This document shows positions 52,319 through 61,213 of a stretch of DNA of 64,000 nucleotides, one piece after another. The translations under genes and the position numbers were made by a program. Each line of letters opens with the position of its first letter. Position 1 is the stretch's first letter. The DNA comes from JACIWB01 sp038818725 (GTDB taxonomy: Archaea > Thermoplasmatota > E2 > UBA202 > JdFR-43): assembly GCA_038818725.1 (NCBI GenBank), contig JAWAYL010000001.1, forward strand, positions 8,445 to 72,444, given 5' to 3'. The notes beneath the pieces were generated by a model. That model ran no database searches. It was not told the origin of the DNA and was given only the letters and a program-made list of their open reading frames with translations.

Positions 52319-52567
52319 TTATTCTTCACTTAATATAACAAAATCTTTAACTGATTTAACTGATTCAAATGGAAATAGGATGTAGCCTTCTTCATTCTGA
52401 TTGTACAAGCGCGGGTCTATTTTGTCAGATGGTTCCACAATAAGGTCGAGGAGCTTTCCACTGCTCGCATCAACAGTTATATTTCTCACTATCCCCAGAT
52501 ATAATCCACTATTGCTCATAACTTTTTTTCCTCTTAATTCATTCTCCATTATTTTCATGTTTATCAA
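52319..52567 (-). CDS. PRC-barrel domain protein
   Basis: This 82-aa protein is a single PRC-barrel: LRGKKVMSNSGLYLGIVRNI, then SGKLLDLIVEPSDK and YILFPFESVKSV. Archaeal PRC-barrel proteins of this size have been linked to cell division (CdpB-type) and to RNA-binding complexes, but the role here is not shown. Start choice among TTG 52567, ATG 52558 and ATG 52549 is open. It lies directly before acdA. Confidence 0.78.
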   Translation of the reverse strand: MINMKIMENELRGKKVMSNSGLYLGIVRNITVDASSGKLLDLIVEPSDKIDPRLYNQNEEGYILFPFESVKSVKDFVILSEE

Positions 52568-52699
52568 ATACGAAATATTTTCGCCTTTTTAATTTTGCGC
52601 TTTTGGCGGCTTTATTATGCTGTATAAAGATGATGAATTTTTTAGCTTCCCTCGCTATCTCTCAATTAAGATATCCAGAAAATGGTTGTAAAAGATTGA

Positions 52700-53223
52700 A
52701 GAAAAATAGCAAATATACAAAAAGATATAGTTGAAAGAGTTAGTAAAGAAAACAGAAACAAAAGAATAATTTGGTGAAGAAAAAGCCAAAACAAATCTAT
52801 TTTTTATTCCAAATGAAAAAAGAGAAGAAAAGCTGAAAAATTTTAATGTTTTTTGCACCAATATAGATGTAACAAAAGTAGATATTGAATATCTAGCAGA
52901 AATATATAGAAAGAGATGGAATATAGAGAATTTTTATAGAGATGCTGAAAATAATTTCATGGTTAAAACAAAAACTGCTGATTTTATCATTAAGATATTT
53001 CTTCTTCCTTTTCATGTCTCTTTTGTACAATTTATGGTATTTTATTAGGATAGATTACTCAATAACAGCAGAAGAATGGAAGGATTTAATTGAAGATGAA
53101 TTTATAGTAGGCAATTATGCACTGGAAATTATGCTCGACATGATAATTCAATTGAAATTGTTTTATTACTCTTTTCTTCTCCAGTTACAGGACTATCTTA
53201 TGCTTTTATTTTTTAAGATATGA
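52700..53223 (+). pseudogene. Decayed IS4-superfamily (ISH3-like) transposase
   Basis: Three frames together give the C-terminal half of a DDE transposase. IVERVSKENRNKRII is followed in another frame by TNLFFIPNEKREEKL and IYRKRWNIENFYRDAENNF, which is the Y-R-E-K type signature. A third frame carries MSLLYNLWYFIRIDYS and EEWKDLIEDEF. Stops and frameshifts show it is dead. No ends or target duplication were found. The rest of the 780-base gap between the PRC-barrel gene and the DsbD-like gene shows nothing else. Confidence 0.72.
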
Positions 53224-53345
53224 TAAATTTCTGATAAGCTTGTACAATTGTTATTTATTTTGGAGAAAAACAAAAAATTTCCTAAAAATTGTTGTTGTAA
53301 AAGGCTTACAACATCAATTTATCGTTGAACATTCGGAAATACTGA

Positions 53346-54638
53346 CTACCAGAAATTTATTCCAAAATATCTAAGAATAAATAGGATAGCAATGACAATA
53401 ATTGTGATAGCAAAAACTTTTTCAATTATTTTACCCACCCTTATGTAAGCATTTACTATCTTTGTCCTCATGCTTCTCACGGCAGTTGTAAGAAAAATTA
53501 CAGGGAAGCCGTGCCCGACTCCAAAAGCAAAAAGCAAAAGCCCGCCAATCAATAATGTTGTTTTTTGAGCCATAACCAGAATAAAAACAGGCAGAACAAG
53601 CGAGATAGCGCACGGCGCCCATCCAACAGCAAAAATCATACCTAAAAAGAATGCACCCAAAAACAGTGATTTTTTACTTAGTTTACCAAAAAAATTTATT
53701 CCCTTTTCTTTAAGTTCCCCATTTCTGATTCCGAGTCCTAATGGCTTGAAAATGTTTATTCCGAGAAGGAGTAAAATTATCCCGGCTATTAAGTAGAAGA
53801 GTGAAGAAATTGATATGAAAAATCCTATTGAAGAAACCATAATTCCAATTATTAAAAATATAAGAGATAAGCCAAAAGTAAAAAATATACCCACTCCTAA
53901 ACCAATTAATGCTTCTTTTTTAAAATTTCCATTGCTTTTAGTAGCAAAAACGTAGGAAATCATTGAAATTAAAAGAACGATAGAGCATGGGGAAAAAGAA
54001 GTTATTATCCCAAGAATAAACATACCAAAAAATGTTATTTTATTTTCATCCTTTTTTTGATTTAAAGTTTCTCCAGCCAGAATTTTTTCAGCATCTTTTA
54101 ACAATGAATCAGCGTTTTGCACGCCATCTATTTTTCCCCTCCCTATGCAATATACATGATAAACACCAACTATTGCCAACGATTGATTGATAAGAACTAT
54201 TGTAGGATTTGAAATAGCTCCATCAATTGTATAATAGCTTGAATACAAATTTGCTATTTTATATGGAGAAAATTCCTCAATCCAGTACCATGTCACATTA
54301 ATTTTATACCATTTTTCAACAAGCGTTTTTCCATCTTCTGAGGCATTATTTTTTCTTAAGTTGAGAGTTACAATTGTAATTTTTTCTTTTTTCATCTCTG
54401 AAAGTTTCGAGAGTTCAATTATCTGCTCTTTTAACTCTTTTTCACATTCCATACATATAGGTTTTTCAAGGTTCTGGATATGCATTATTGTTACATTTCC
54501 TATACAATCATTTAATGAAAAATTTTTACCATCAACTGTTATTGAACTGAACATAGGTGCATAATTTTCATCATTTCCCCTCGATGTGTTAGAAAGAATT
54601 GCAAGGATAACTAAAAGAATAATTAATTTAAATCTCAT
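53346..54638 (-). CDS. DsbD/CcdA-like membrane thiol transporter with N-terminal redoxin domain
   Basis: This protein is about 430 aa. A signal peptide (MRFKLIILLVILAILSN) precedes an extracytoplasmic thioredoxin-like domain with CMEC (C62, C65). A membrane domain of about six helices then has the two conserved cysteines in FSPCSIVLL and WAPCAISLV, as in DsbD/CcdA. It would carry reducing power across the membrane and pass it to an external thioredoxin-like protein, most simply the lipoprotein encoded directly upstream. The frame is open to 54680, but ATG 54638 gives the proper signal peptide and overlaps the upstream stop by 11 bases. Confidence 0.85.
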   Translation of the reverse strand: MRFKLIILLVILAILSNTSRGNDENYAPMFSSITVDGKNFSLNDCIGNVTIMHIQNLEKPICMECEKELKEQIIELSKLSEMKKEKITIVTLNLRKNNASEDGKTLVEKWYKINVTWYWIEEFSPYKIANLYSSYYTIDGAISNPTIVLINQSLAIVGVYHVYCIGRGKIDGVQNADSLLKDAEKILAGETLNQKKDENKITFFGMFILGIITSFSPCSIVLLISMISYVFATKSNGNFKKEALIGLGVGIFFTFGLSLIFLIIGIMVSSIGFFISISSLFYLIAGIILLLLGINIFKPLGLGIRNGELKEKGINFFGKLSKKSLFLGAFFLGMIFAVGWAPCAISLVLPVFILVMAQKTTLLIGGLLLFAFGVGHGFPVIFLTTAVRSMRTKIVNAYIRVGKIIEKVFAITIIVIAILFILRYFGINFW

Positions 54639-55161
54639 ATTCTGCACCATAATATGATATGGCGTCACTGATATATTCAATCAACCACTCCTTTCCAGTT
54701 CTTCCTATCTCTGAATGCCATATTATCTGGGTTTCCCCTTTATATTCTACTTTTGAAATTATTATTGTTAGAGGAATATACCATTGCCCTGCTTGAGGAT
54801 AATAAATATTGTATGCATCCCACGCCCTGCTATCGCTTCCATCTGTAAGAATGTCAATGTATATGATTTTATTTCCATATTCTTCCATTACCTCCTCTAA
54901 ATCTTTTTGCTGCTGTATGCATGGCAGACAATTATTGCTGTGGACAAGTATAATGAGTGGTTTTTTTTCAATTTCATTTAAAACCCATTCAGGATGAGCA
55001 ACTTTTTGTCCACTTTGTGGATGTAATGAAGGATAATCAATCCAGAAATCATCTTCTCCATCTCCTATTGAATTTTTTGCACTTATTGATGAGTTTTTAA
55101 CGCATCCATTCAATATCAATGAAATAATGATTAATGCAATTATTTCTTTAATTTTATTCAT
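54628..55161 (-). CDS. Thioredoxin-like lipoprotein
   Basis: This 177-aa protein has an N-terminal lipoprotein signal ending LILNGC, so it should be anchored outside the membrane by a lipidated cysteine. The body is a thioredoxin fold with active site NNCLPCIQQQ and a cis-Pro region (WYIPLTIII). It is the likely redox partner of the downstream DsbD-like protein. Its start overlaps the end of the acr3-arsC gene by eight bases. Confidence 0.82.
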   Translation of the reverse strand: MNKIKEIIALIIISLILNGCVKNSSISAKNSIGDGEDDFWIDYPSLHPQSGQKVAHPEWVLNEIEKKPLIILVHSNNCLPCIQQQKDLEEVMEEYGNKIIYIDILTDGSDSRAWDAYNIYYPQAGQWYIPLTIIISKVEYKGETQIIWHSEIGRTGKEWLIEYISDAISYYGAEYEI

Positions 55162-56563
55162 GTCCTTCCCTCAACAATTTTTCTATCCTGCTTTTTATTT
55201 CATCTCTCACTCTTCTATATTCTTCAATATCCTTTCCTTTTGGATCAGGAATATTCCATTCAACTGTTTTTTCTTTTGGAGTTGGAGGGTATCCATCAAT
55301 GCAACCCATGGTTACAATAATATCAAATTCTTCCTTTCCTGCAAGCATTTTTGGTTTTTTATTGCTTATATCAATACCTATTTCTTTCATTACTTCAATT
55401 GCTTTTTCATCTACTTTACTCGCTGGCTTTATTCCTGCACTCTCCGCTTTTGCATTTTTTGCCATTGAATTAAATATTGCTTCCGCCATCTGGCTTCTGC
55501 AAGAATTTTCTGTACATAGGAAAAGAATTTTTTTAAACCCGAATTTATCTCTTGTCCTATTTGCTATTGCTACAAGGCTCAGCATAATCGGCACTTCTTC
55601 AAGCACCCCAACAACAGTTGCAAGAGCTGCTCCTGAAGCAAGCCCATAAACAGATATAGCTACAGCCACAGCTAGCTCAAAAAAATTGCTAGCCCCTATC
55701 ATAGCTGCTGGGGCGGCTATGCTATGGGGCAATTTCCATAGATATGCCCATCCATAAGAAATAGTGAAAATAAAATATGTTTGAATGGCAAAAGGAATTG
55801 CTATTAGTAATATATGGAATGGATTTGATATAATTATTTCTCCTTGAAAAGAGAAAAGAATAATAAGGGTTAGAAGCAAACCGATTATTGTAATCTTACC
55901 AATTTTCTTCAAAAGCACTTCTTCAAGCCATTTTATGCCCCTATTTTTTATTGCCCATTGCCTCGTTAAATAGCCAAATGTAAGGGGAATAACAACAAAA
56001 AGAATAACAGATAAAATCAGTGTATCATATGGAACCGCAAACCCGCTTATGTCAAGCAAAAATGAAACTATTGGAACATAAGCAAATAAAATTATAAGGT
56101 CATTTGTAGCTACCTGCACAAGTGTATAGCCCGCATCACCTCTGCTAAGATAACTCCAGACAAACACCATTGCGGTGCATGGCGCCGCCCCTAAGAAGAC
56201 TGCCCCTGCAATATATTGGTTTTGCAAATCTGCGGGTATATATCTTGCAAATAAAAAAGAGAAAAATATCAATGAGAAAAGATACATGGTAAACGGCTTG
56301 ATAATCCAGTTTATTGTCCATGTAAGGATAAGTCCTTTTGGTTTTTTTGCCGCATTTTTTATGCTGTTGAAATCAACTCTAACCATCATAGGATATATCA
56401 TAAGCCATATCAACACAGCAACAGGCAGTGAAACATGCGCATATTCAAAATGACTTAGAATTTCTGGGAAGGCTGGGAAAAATTTTCCAATTAAAATACC
56501 TAAAATTATACAAATTGCTACCCATATTGTAAGATATTTTTCAAATATTCCAAGTTTCTCCAT
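55154..56563 (-). CDS. acr3-arsC: Acr3 arsenite efflux permease fused to ArsC arsenate reductase
   Basis: This 469-aa fusion has an Acr3 permease of about ten helices in residues 1 to about 335, with the essential cysteine in GAAPCTAMVFVWS. A low-molecular-weight phosphatase-type ArsC from about 340 has the P-loop FLCTENSCRSQMAEA (C-x5-R) and the DP loop NIPDPKG. The reductase half would convert arsenate to arsenite, which the permease exports. ArsC needs a thiol donor; two thiol-redox proteins follow in the operon. It starts at the last base of arsR. Confidence 0.92.
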   Translation of the reverse strand: MEKLGIFEKYLTIWVAICIILGILIGKFFPAFPEILSHFEYAHVSLPVAVLIWLMIYPMMVRVDFNSIKNAAKKPKGLILTWTINWIIKPFTMYLFSLIFFSFLFARYIPADLQNQYIAGAVFLGAAPCTAMVFVWSYLSRGDAGYTLVQVATNDLIILFAYVPIVSFLLDISGFAVPYDTLILSVILFVVIPLTFGYLTRQWAIKNRGIKWLEEVLLKKIGKITIIGLLLTLIILFSFQGEIIISNPFHILLIAIPFAIQTYFIFTISYGWAYLWKLPHSIAAPAAMIGASNFFELAVAVAISVYGLASGAALATVVGVLEEVPIMLSLVAIANRTRDKFGFKKILFLCTENSCRSQMAEAIFNSMAKNAKAESAGIKPASKVDEKAIEVMKEIGIDISNKKPKMLAGKEEFDIIVTMGCIDGYPPTPKEKTVEWNIPDPKGKDIEEYRRVRDEIKSRIEKLLREGHE

Positions 56564-56844
56564 TATTCACACTCCTCTATGATTTTATTTGCTACTTTTT
56601 CTATCATTTTAAGAATATTATATATTTTATCATCAGATAGAGAATAAATTATTTTCTTTCCGTCTTGTCTTGTTTTAACAAGCCCGCAATCTCGAAGCAT
56701 TTTTAAATGATGTGAAACAAGAGATTGTTCTATACCAGTAAATTCAGATATTTCATTAACACATTTTTCTCCTTCTCCAAGAAATTTTAAAATTTTTCTT
56801 CTATTTTCATCGGCTATACATTTAAGAAATTTATCATCTTTCAT
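56563..56844 (-). CDS. arsR: ArsR-family repressor
   Basis: This winged-helix regulator is about 93 aa. The DNA-recognition helix is TGIEQSLVSHHLKML, followed by the wing GKKIIYSL. A cysteine in GEKCVNEI sits at the position of the ArsR metal-sensing helix, with further cysteines in KMLRDCGL and at the C-terminus. The frame opens at TTG 56853, but ATG 56844 is preferred. The repressor overlaps its operon and a palindromic operator lies at its promoter. Confidence 0.88.
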   Translation of the reverse strand: MKDDKFLKCIADENRRKILKFLGEGEKCVNEISEFTGIEQSLVSHHLKMLRDCGLVKTRQDGKKIIYSLSDDKIYNILKMIEKVANKIIEECE

Positions 56845-56865
56845 ATGAATCAAAATTCATATGAA
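56840..56865. promoter_or_regulatory. Putative ArsR operator
   Basis: Two copies of the 10-bp perfect palindrome TTCATATGAA (56840-56849 and 56856-56865) are spaced 16 bases centre to centre. One contains the arsR ATG; the other covers the predicted transcription start. Binding here would block initiation. Confidence 0.65.
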
Positions 56866-56871
56866 AATTTG

Positions 56872-56880
56872 ATATTTAAA
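56872..56880 (-). promoter_or_regulatory. TATA box of the ars operon
   Basis: On the minus strand TTTAAATAT is centred 32 bases before the arsR ATG, implying a leader of only a few bases. The TTCATATGAA pair lies between it and the ATG. Confidence 0.5.
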
Positions 56881-56955
56881 TTTTATCTTCAAAGGATTCC
56901 CAAAATTTTTTCATGTAAATGCAACAAATTTTTATATCAGATTTTATTTTTTACT

Positions 56956-57029
56956 GGGCTCGTAGCTCAGCTAGGTAGAGCAGCAGGCTCTTAACCTGTT
57001 GGCCGGGGGTTCGAATCCCCCCGAGCCCG
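56956..57029 (+). tRNA. tRNA-Lys (CUU)
   Basis: The cloverleaf is complete: acceptor GGGCUCG/CGAGCCC, D stem GCUC/GAGC, anticodon stem GCAGG/CCUGU with loop CUCUUAA (anticodon CUU), T stem GGGGG/CCCCC and discriminator G. There is no encoded CCA and no intron. A TATA-like TTTTTATAT lies about 20-25 bases upstream. Confidence 0.95.
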
Positions 57030-57121
57030 TAACAAATAATATCTATGTTCCATTAAGGAAAGAAATAGTAAAATATCTTATAAAAACAGAAAGATAATAA
57101 GTATTTTTGTGTTTTAGAGTT

Positions 57122-57388
57122 ATGAGAAAAGATATATTAGCAACAGGAATAGCCCTTCTTATATTAGGGGGATTTTTATTTTTTTATAGTTATAATAAAG
57201 TAAAAGAATATCAAAATTTACGCATTTTGGATCCAGAAATACAAAAGAAATATGAAATGTTTTAGTTATTGGAATCTGTAGGAGCTCCTATTACACTTGT
57301 TGGGTTTGTAGGGGGCATAGCGGGTGCAGTTTCTCAACCGCCGGAAAAGGGCGTTAAAGATATGGAAAAAATAAAGGAGGAAAGATAA
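57122..57388 (+). pseudogene. Small membrane protein gene interrupted by an in-frame TAG
   Basis: The reading frame from ATG 57122 has a TAG at codon 48 (57263-57265) and then stays open for another 40 codons to TAA at 57386. The first part (MRKDILATGIALLILGGFLF) is one membrane helix with a charged tail. The second part (GAPITLVGFVGGIAGAVS) is another helix and ends in a charged stretch. A single C-to-T change (CAG to TAG) would explain it. The next gene's ribosome-binding site lies in the last codons, supporting a formerly intact 88-aa protein. Family unknown. Confidence 0.6.
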
Positions 57389-57690
57389 TGAGAAGCGGGG
57401 TATCTGGAGATTTCAGATTCATTGCTTGACATCCCTTATCAATACTTATTGCCGGGGGATTTTTAATGATAATTTTAGGGAAGATTATAGGAGTATTTAA
57501 TATTTTTAATTCATCTAATATAAATTTTATTTCAGTTTTATTAATATTGTTAGGTATAGGATTCGCCATTATAAGAATAGCTCTATATAGAAAAACAAAG
57601 ATAAGATTATCTGGTCTATTTGAGATTTTTTTATGGGTATACTCCAAACTTCTTTTTCTTCCAAAAAGTTTTTTTATTGATTTTTATTAA
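57388..57690 (+). pseudogene. Small membrane protein gene interrupted by an in-frame TGA
   Basis: ATG 57388 overlaps the preceding stop by one base and has GGAGG upstream. Codon 14 (57427-57429) is TGA, where TGG would be expected from context; the frame then continues for 86 codons with at least two membrane helices (IAGGFLMIILGKIIGVF, FISVLLILLGIGFAIIR). Translation from the Met at 57466 would give a truncated protein. Whether the stop is a real mutation, a sequence error or read through cannot be told here. Confidence 0.6.
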
Positions 57691-57692
57691 TC

Positions 57693-59186
57693 ATGAAAAA
57701 GATGAAGCCAAAAGTTGCTATTGTTAGTGTTTATGATAAAAGGGGGATAGAAGATTTTTGTAAGGAATTGTTAAAAAATAATGTTAAGATATATGCTTCC
57801 GAGGGAACAAAAAAATATCTTGAGCAAAAAGGAATAAAAGTGAAAAGTGTTTCAAGCTACACTGGTTTTTCGGAATTGCTTGGAGGAAGAATAAAAACAT
57901 TGAGCACAAAGTTGCATTCAGCAATCCTTGCAAGAGAAGATGAATTGGAAGAATTAAAAAGCAAAGGAATTGAGCCAATCGATATGGTTGTTTGCAATTT
58001 CTATCCATATAGCGTAGGTATAGATGAAATGGACATTGGTGGGCCTGCAATGGTGAGGGCTGCTGCAAAGAATTGGAGAAGAGTTATTGTAATATCAAGC
58101 CCTTCTCAATATGAAGAAGCAAAAAAATATCTAAGCAAAGGGTTTGACGAAAAAATTAGGTTAAGATTTGCAATTGAAGCATTACAGAGAACTTCATACT
58201 ATGATGCAATGATTTTAAAAAGATATGAAAAAAATTTTCCATCTCTGCTCTGCTTACCTTACATTAAAAAAATGGATTTAAGATATGGAGAAAATCCTCA
58301 TCAAAAAGCATCTTTTTATGTAAAAGAAGGCTTAAGCGAGGCATGTATTTCGAATGCAATTCAGCTTCAGGGAAAAGAGCTTTCCTACAATAATATTCTT
58401 GATGCCAATCATGCAATTGAATGCTTAAAAGAATTTGATGAGCCAACTGCTGTAATTGTAAAGCATGCCACGCCTTGCGGAATTGCCTCTTCTGAAAAAA
58501 TAGAGGATGCATGGAGAAAAGCTTTTGAAACAGATACATACTCCCCATATGGAGGGATTGTTGCGGTAAATAGAAAAATTAATGAAAATTTGGCAAATGA
58601 AATGAAAAAAATTTTTCTTGAAATTATAATAGCTCCTTCCTTCAGCAATGAAGCATTGCAAATTTTCAGCGAGAAAAAAAATTTAAGGCTTTTGCAGATA
58701 AATAAACTTGGGAAGGAAAAAAGGAAAAAAGAAATAGAATTAAGGAGTGTTTGCGGTGGCCTTCTTTTGCAGGAAAAAGATGTTAAAAAAATCAATCCAC
58801 AGGAATGGAAATTTGTGAGCAGAAAAAAGCCGAGCAAGGAGGATATTTCTTCAATGGTTTTTGCTGTTAAATGTGTAAGGCATGTAAAATCAAATGCGGT
58901 TGTTTTTGTTAAAGATAAAAGCACCGTTGCTATAGGAGGAGGACAAACATCGAGAGTTGATGCTGTATGGATTGCAACATATAAGGGGAAGGAAAGAATA
59001 AAGGGTTCGATAATGGCTTCAGATGCTTTTTTCCCTTTTAGAGATGCAGTTGACGAAGCAGCAAAAGCAGGCGTAAGAGCAATTGTTCAGCCAGGTGGTT
59101 CAATAAGGGATAAGGAAATTATAGAAGCAGCAGATGAGCATGGCATAATAATGGTATTTACTGGACAGAGATGCTTTTTGCATTAA
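57693..59186 (+). CDS. purH: Bifunctional PurH (AICAR formyltransferase/IMP cyclohydrolase)
   Basis: This 497-aa protein contains both PurH domains. The N-terminal IMP cyclohydrolase (SVYDKRGIEDFCKEL, GGRIKTLSTKLH) and the C-terminal AICAR formyltransferase are visible, the latter with catalytic Lys-His in VIVKHATPCGIA and the closing QPGGSIRDKEII and TGQRCFLH. In the cyclohydrolase motif KTLSTKLH replaces the more usual KTLHPKIH. It would make IMP from AICAR with formyl-tetrahydrofolate, alongside the formate-dependent PurP at 12 kb. The ATG is three bases after the stop of the broken small gene. Confidence 0.92.
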   Translation: MKKMKPKVAIVSVYDKRGIEDFCKELLKNNVKIYASEGTKKYLEQKGIKVKSVSSYTGFSELLGGRIKTLSTKLHSAILAREDELEELKSKGIEPIDMVVCNFYPYSVGIDEMDIGGPAMVRAAAKNWRRVIVISSPSQYEEAKKYLSKGFDEKIRLRFAIEALQRTSYYDAMILKRYEKNFPSLLCLPYIKKMDLRYGENPHQKASFYVKEGLSEACISNAIQLQGKELSYNNILDANHAIECLKEFDEPTAVIVKHATPCGIASSEKIEDAWRKAFETDTYSPYGGIVAVNRKINENLANEMKKIFLEIIIAPSFSNEALQIFSEKKNLRLLQINKLGKEKRKKEIELRSVCGGLLLQEKDVKKINPQEWKFVSRKKPSKEDISSMVFAVKCVRHVKSNAVVFVKDKSTVAIGGGQTSRVDAVWIATYKGKERIKGSIMASDAFFPFRDAVDEAAKAGVRAIVQPGGSIRDKEIIEAADEHGIIMVFTGQRCFLH

Positions 59187-59192
59187 TAAAAC

Positions 59193-59201
59193 TTAAAAAT
59201 A
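59193..59201 (+). promoter_or_regulatory. TATA box of atpB-atpD
   Basis: TTAAAAATA is centred 23 bases before the atpB ATG at 59220, just after the purH stop, giving the ATPase pair its own leaderless promoter. Confidence 0.5.
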
Positions 59202-59219
59202 AAGAAACATTACTCCTTG

Positions 59220-60581
59220 ATGGAAGCAACAAAATATTCAACAGTAAAAGAAATAAAAGGCCCGTTGCTAATTGTTGAAGGAATTGGAGAAGTAGGATAT
59301 GGAGAAATTGTAAAAATTAAAGGAGATGGAGAAAGAATAGGGCAGGTATTGGAAGCAGCTGAAGGAAAAGCTGTAATTCAGGTTTTTGAAGGAACTCGTG
59401 GTTTAGATGTAAAAAATACATCTGTTACTTTCACTGGAAAGCCAATGGAAATAGGTGTAACAGTCGACATGCTCGGAAGAGTATTTAATGGAATGTGCTC
59501 CCCAATAGATGGTTCTCCTCCTCCAATACCTGACGAAATAAGAAATGTAAATGGCTATCCAATAAACCCATCATCAAGAGAATATCCTCGTGACCCAATC
59601 CAGACAGGAATTTCAACAATTGATGGAATGAACACTCTTGTAAGAGGACAAAAACTGCCAATTTTCAGCGGCGCCGGCCTGCCACACAATGAGCTTGCCG
59701 CCCAGATAGCGAGACAGGCGAAAATAGGGCAGGAGAATTTTGCTGTTATTTTTTGTGCAATTGGAATAACTGCTGAAGAAGCGGACTTTTTTATGAAGGA
59801 TTTTGAAGAGACGGGGGCTATTGAAAGAAGTGTTCTTTTTTTAAATCTTGCAAATGATCCGTCAATTGAAAGGTTGATTGCCCCAAAAGTTGCTCTTACG
59901 ACCGCTGAATATCTTGCTTTTACCAAAGGAATGCATGTTCTTGTTATATTAACTGATATGACAAATTATGCTGAAGCATTGCGTGAAATATCTGCTGCAA
60001 GAGAAGAAGTTCCGGGAAGGAGAGGATATCCTGGGTATATGTATACTGATTTAGCGCAAAATTATGAAAGAGCTGGGCGAATTATCGGAAAAGAAGGATC
60101 AATAACTCAAATACCCATATTAACAATGCCAGATGATGATATAACCCATCCAATTCCTGATTTAACTGGTTATATAACTGAGGGGCAGATTGTTTTGTCA
60201 AGAGAGCTACATAATAAAGGAATATACCCTCCTGTTGCAGTATTACCTTCTCTTTCACGATTGATGGCGGAAGGAATAGGAAAAGGAAAGACAAGAGAAG
60301 ACCATCATCAGCTTGCAAATCAGCTATATGCTGCATATGCTGAAGGATGTGATTTACGCGACTTGGTTGCTGTTGTTGGAGAAGAAGCTCTTACTGAAAG
60401 AGATAAAAAATACCTTGAATTTGCTGATGAATTTGAGGATAAATTTGTAAGACAGGGGAGAGATGAAGATAGAACATTTGAGGAAACACTAAATTTAGGA
60501 TGGAAGCTACTTTCAAGATTTCCAAGAAGTGAGCTGAAAAAAATAGATGAGAAATATATTAGTAAATATTACATAACATGA
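59220..60581 (+). CDS. atpB: A-type ATP synthase subunit B
   Basis: This protein is about 453 aa and is the non-catalytic B subunit: it has the family regions GRVFNGMCSPIDGSPP, SGAGLPHNELAAQIARQ (in place of a functional P-loop) and PGRRGYPGYMYTDLA. It forms the A3B3 head with subunit A. In most archaea atpA is directly upstream; here purH is. ATG 59220 is chosen over TTG 59217. Confidence 0.95.
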   Translation: MEATKYSTVKEIKGPLLIVEGIGEVGYGEIVKIKGDGERIGQVLEAAEGKAVIQVFEGTRGLDVKNTSVTFTGKPMEIGVTVDMLGRVFNGMCSPIDGSPPPIPDEIRNVNGYPINPSSREYPRDPIQTGISTIDGMNTLVRGQKLPIFSGAGLPHNELAAQIARQAKIGQENFAVIFCAIGITAEEADFFMKDFEETGAIERSVLFLNLANDPSIERLIAPKVALTTAEYLAFTKGMHVLVILTDMTNYAEALREISAAREEVPGRRGYPGYMYTDLAQNYERAGRIIGKEGSITQIPILTMPDDDITHPIPDLTGYITEGQIVLSRELHNKGIYPPVAVLPSLSRLMAEGIGKGKTREDHHQLANQLYAAYAEGCDLRDLVAVVGEEALTERDKKYLEFADEFEDKFVRQGRDEDRTFEETLNLGWKLLSRFPRSELKKIDEKYISKYYIT

Positions 60582-61213
60582 CAAAAAAAGTTATAGAAGA
60601 TGTAAAGCCAACAAGAATGGAACTTTTGCAAGTTAGGAAAAGAAAAGAATTAGCTTTAAAAGGACATAAGCTTTTATCTGAAAAAAGAGACGCTCTCGTA
60701 ACTTCTTTTCTTGATTTAATAAAAAAAAGAAAGGAAAAAAGAAAAGAGCTTGAGGGATTTTTAAATGATGCTTTAAAGGCAATAATAAAGGCAGAAATGA
60801 TTTTGGGCGAGGAAAGAGTAAAAAGGCTCGCTGAAACAATTTATAGGGAAAGAGAATTGAATTTAAGCAATAAAAATATTATGGGGGTTAGCATTCCAGA
60901 ATTTAGCATTAGTGAAAAAGAAACTCCTTCTTACAGTTTATTTTCAACATCAAGCGATTTTGATGAAGCTGTTAAAAAAGCAGAAGAGTTGCTTAATAAA
61001 ATAGTTGAAATAGCGGAAATAGAAGCAAGCATACAAATGCTTGGAAGAGAGATAGAAAAAACAAAAAGAAGAGTAAATGCCCTCGAATATATATTTATAC
61101 CTCGTCTTTTAAATACAATTTCTTATATAGAGAGGCAACTTGAAGAAATGGAAAGAGAAGATTTCTTCAGGAGAAAAAGGATAAAATATTTGCTTGGAAA
61201 ATATGAAGATTGA
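60578..61213 (+). CDS. atpD: A-type ATP synthase subunit D
   Basis: This 211-aa coiled-coil central-stalk subunit starts VKPTRMELLQVRKRKELALKG, the family signature, and ends with the second long helix RRVNALEYIFIPRL. It overlaps atpB by four bases (ATGA). It rotates inside the A3B3 head. It is followed by a small membrane protein gene in overlap. Confidence 0.94.
   Translation: MTKKVIEDVKPTRMELLQVRKRKELALKGHKLLSEKRDALVTSFLDLIKKRKEKRKELEGFLNDALKAIIKAEMILGEERVKRLAETIYRERELNLSNKNIMGVSIPEFSISEKETPSYSLFSTSSDFDEAVKKAEELLNKIVEIAEIEASIQMLGREIEKTKRRVNALEYIFIPRLLNTISYIERQLEEMEREDFFRRKRIKYLLGKYED

Noticed and set aside
57263..57265. Pyrrolysine decoding of the in-frame TAG.
   Set aside because: TAG is used as an ordinary stop by several genes here (C25 peptidase, radical SAM protein, pyrE), and no Pyl machinery is visible. 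A mutation is simpler.
57427..57429. Selenocysteine at the in-frame TGA.
   Set aside because: The context is a membrane protein with no redox motif, TGA is a common stop here, and no SECIS-like structure was recognised.
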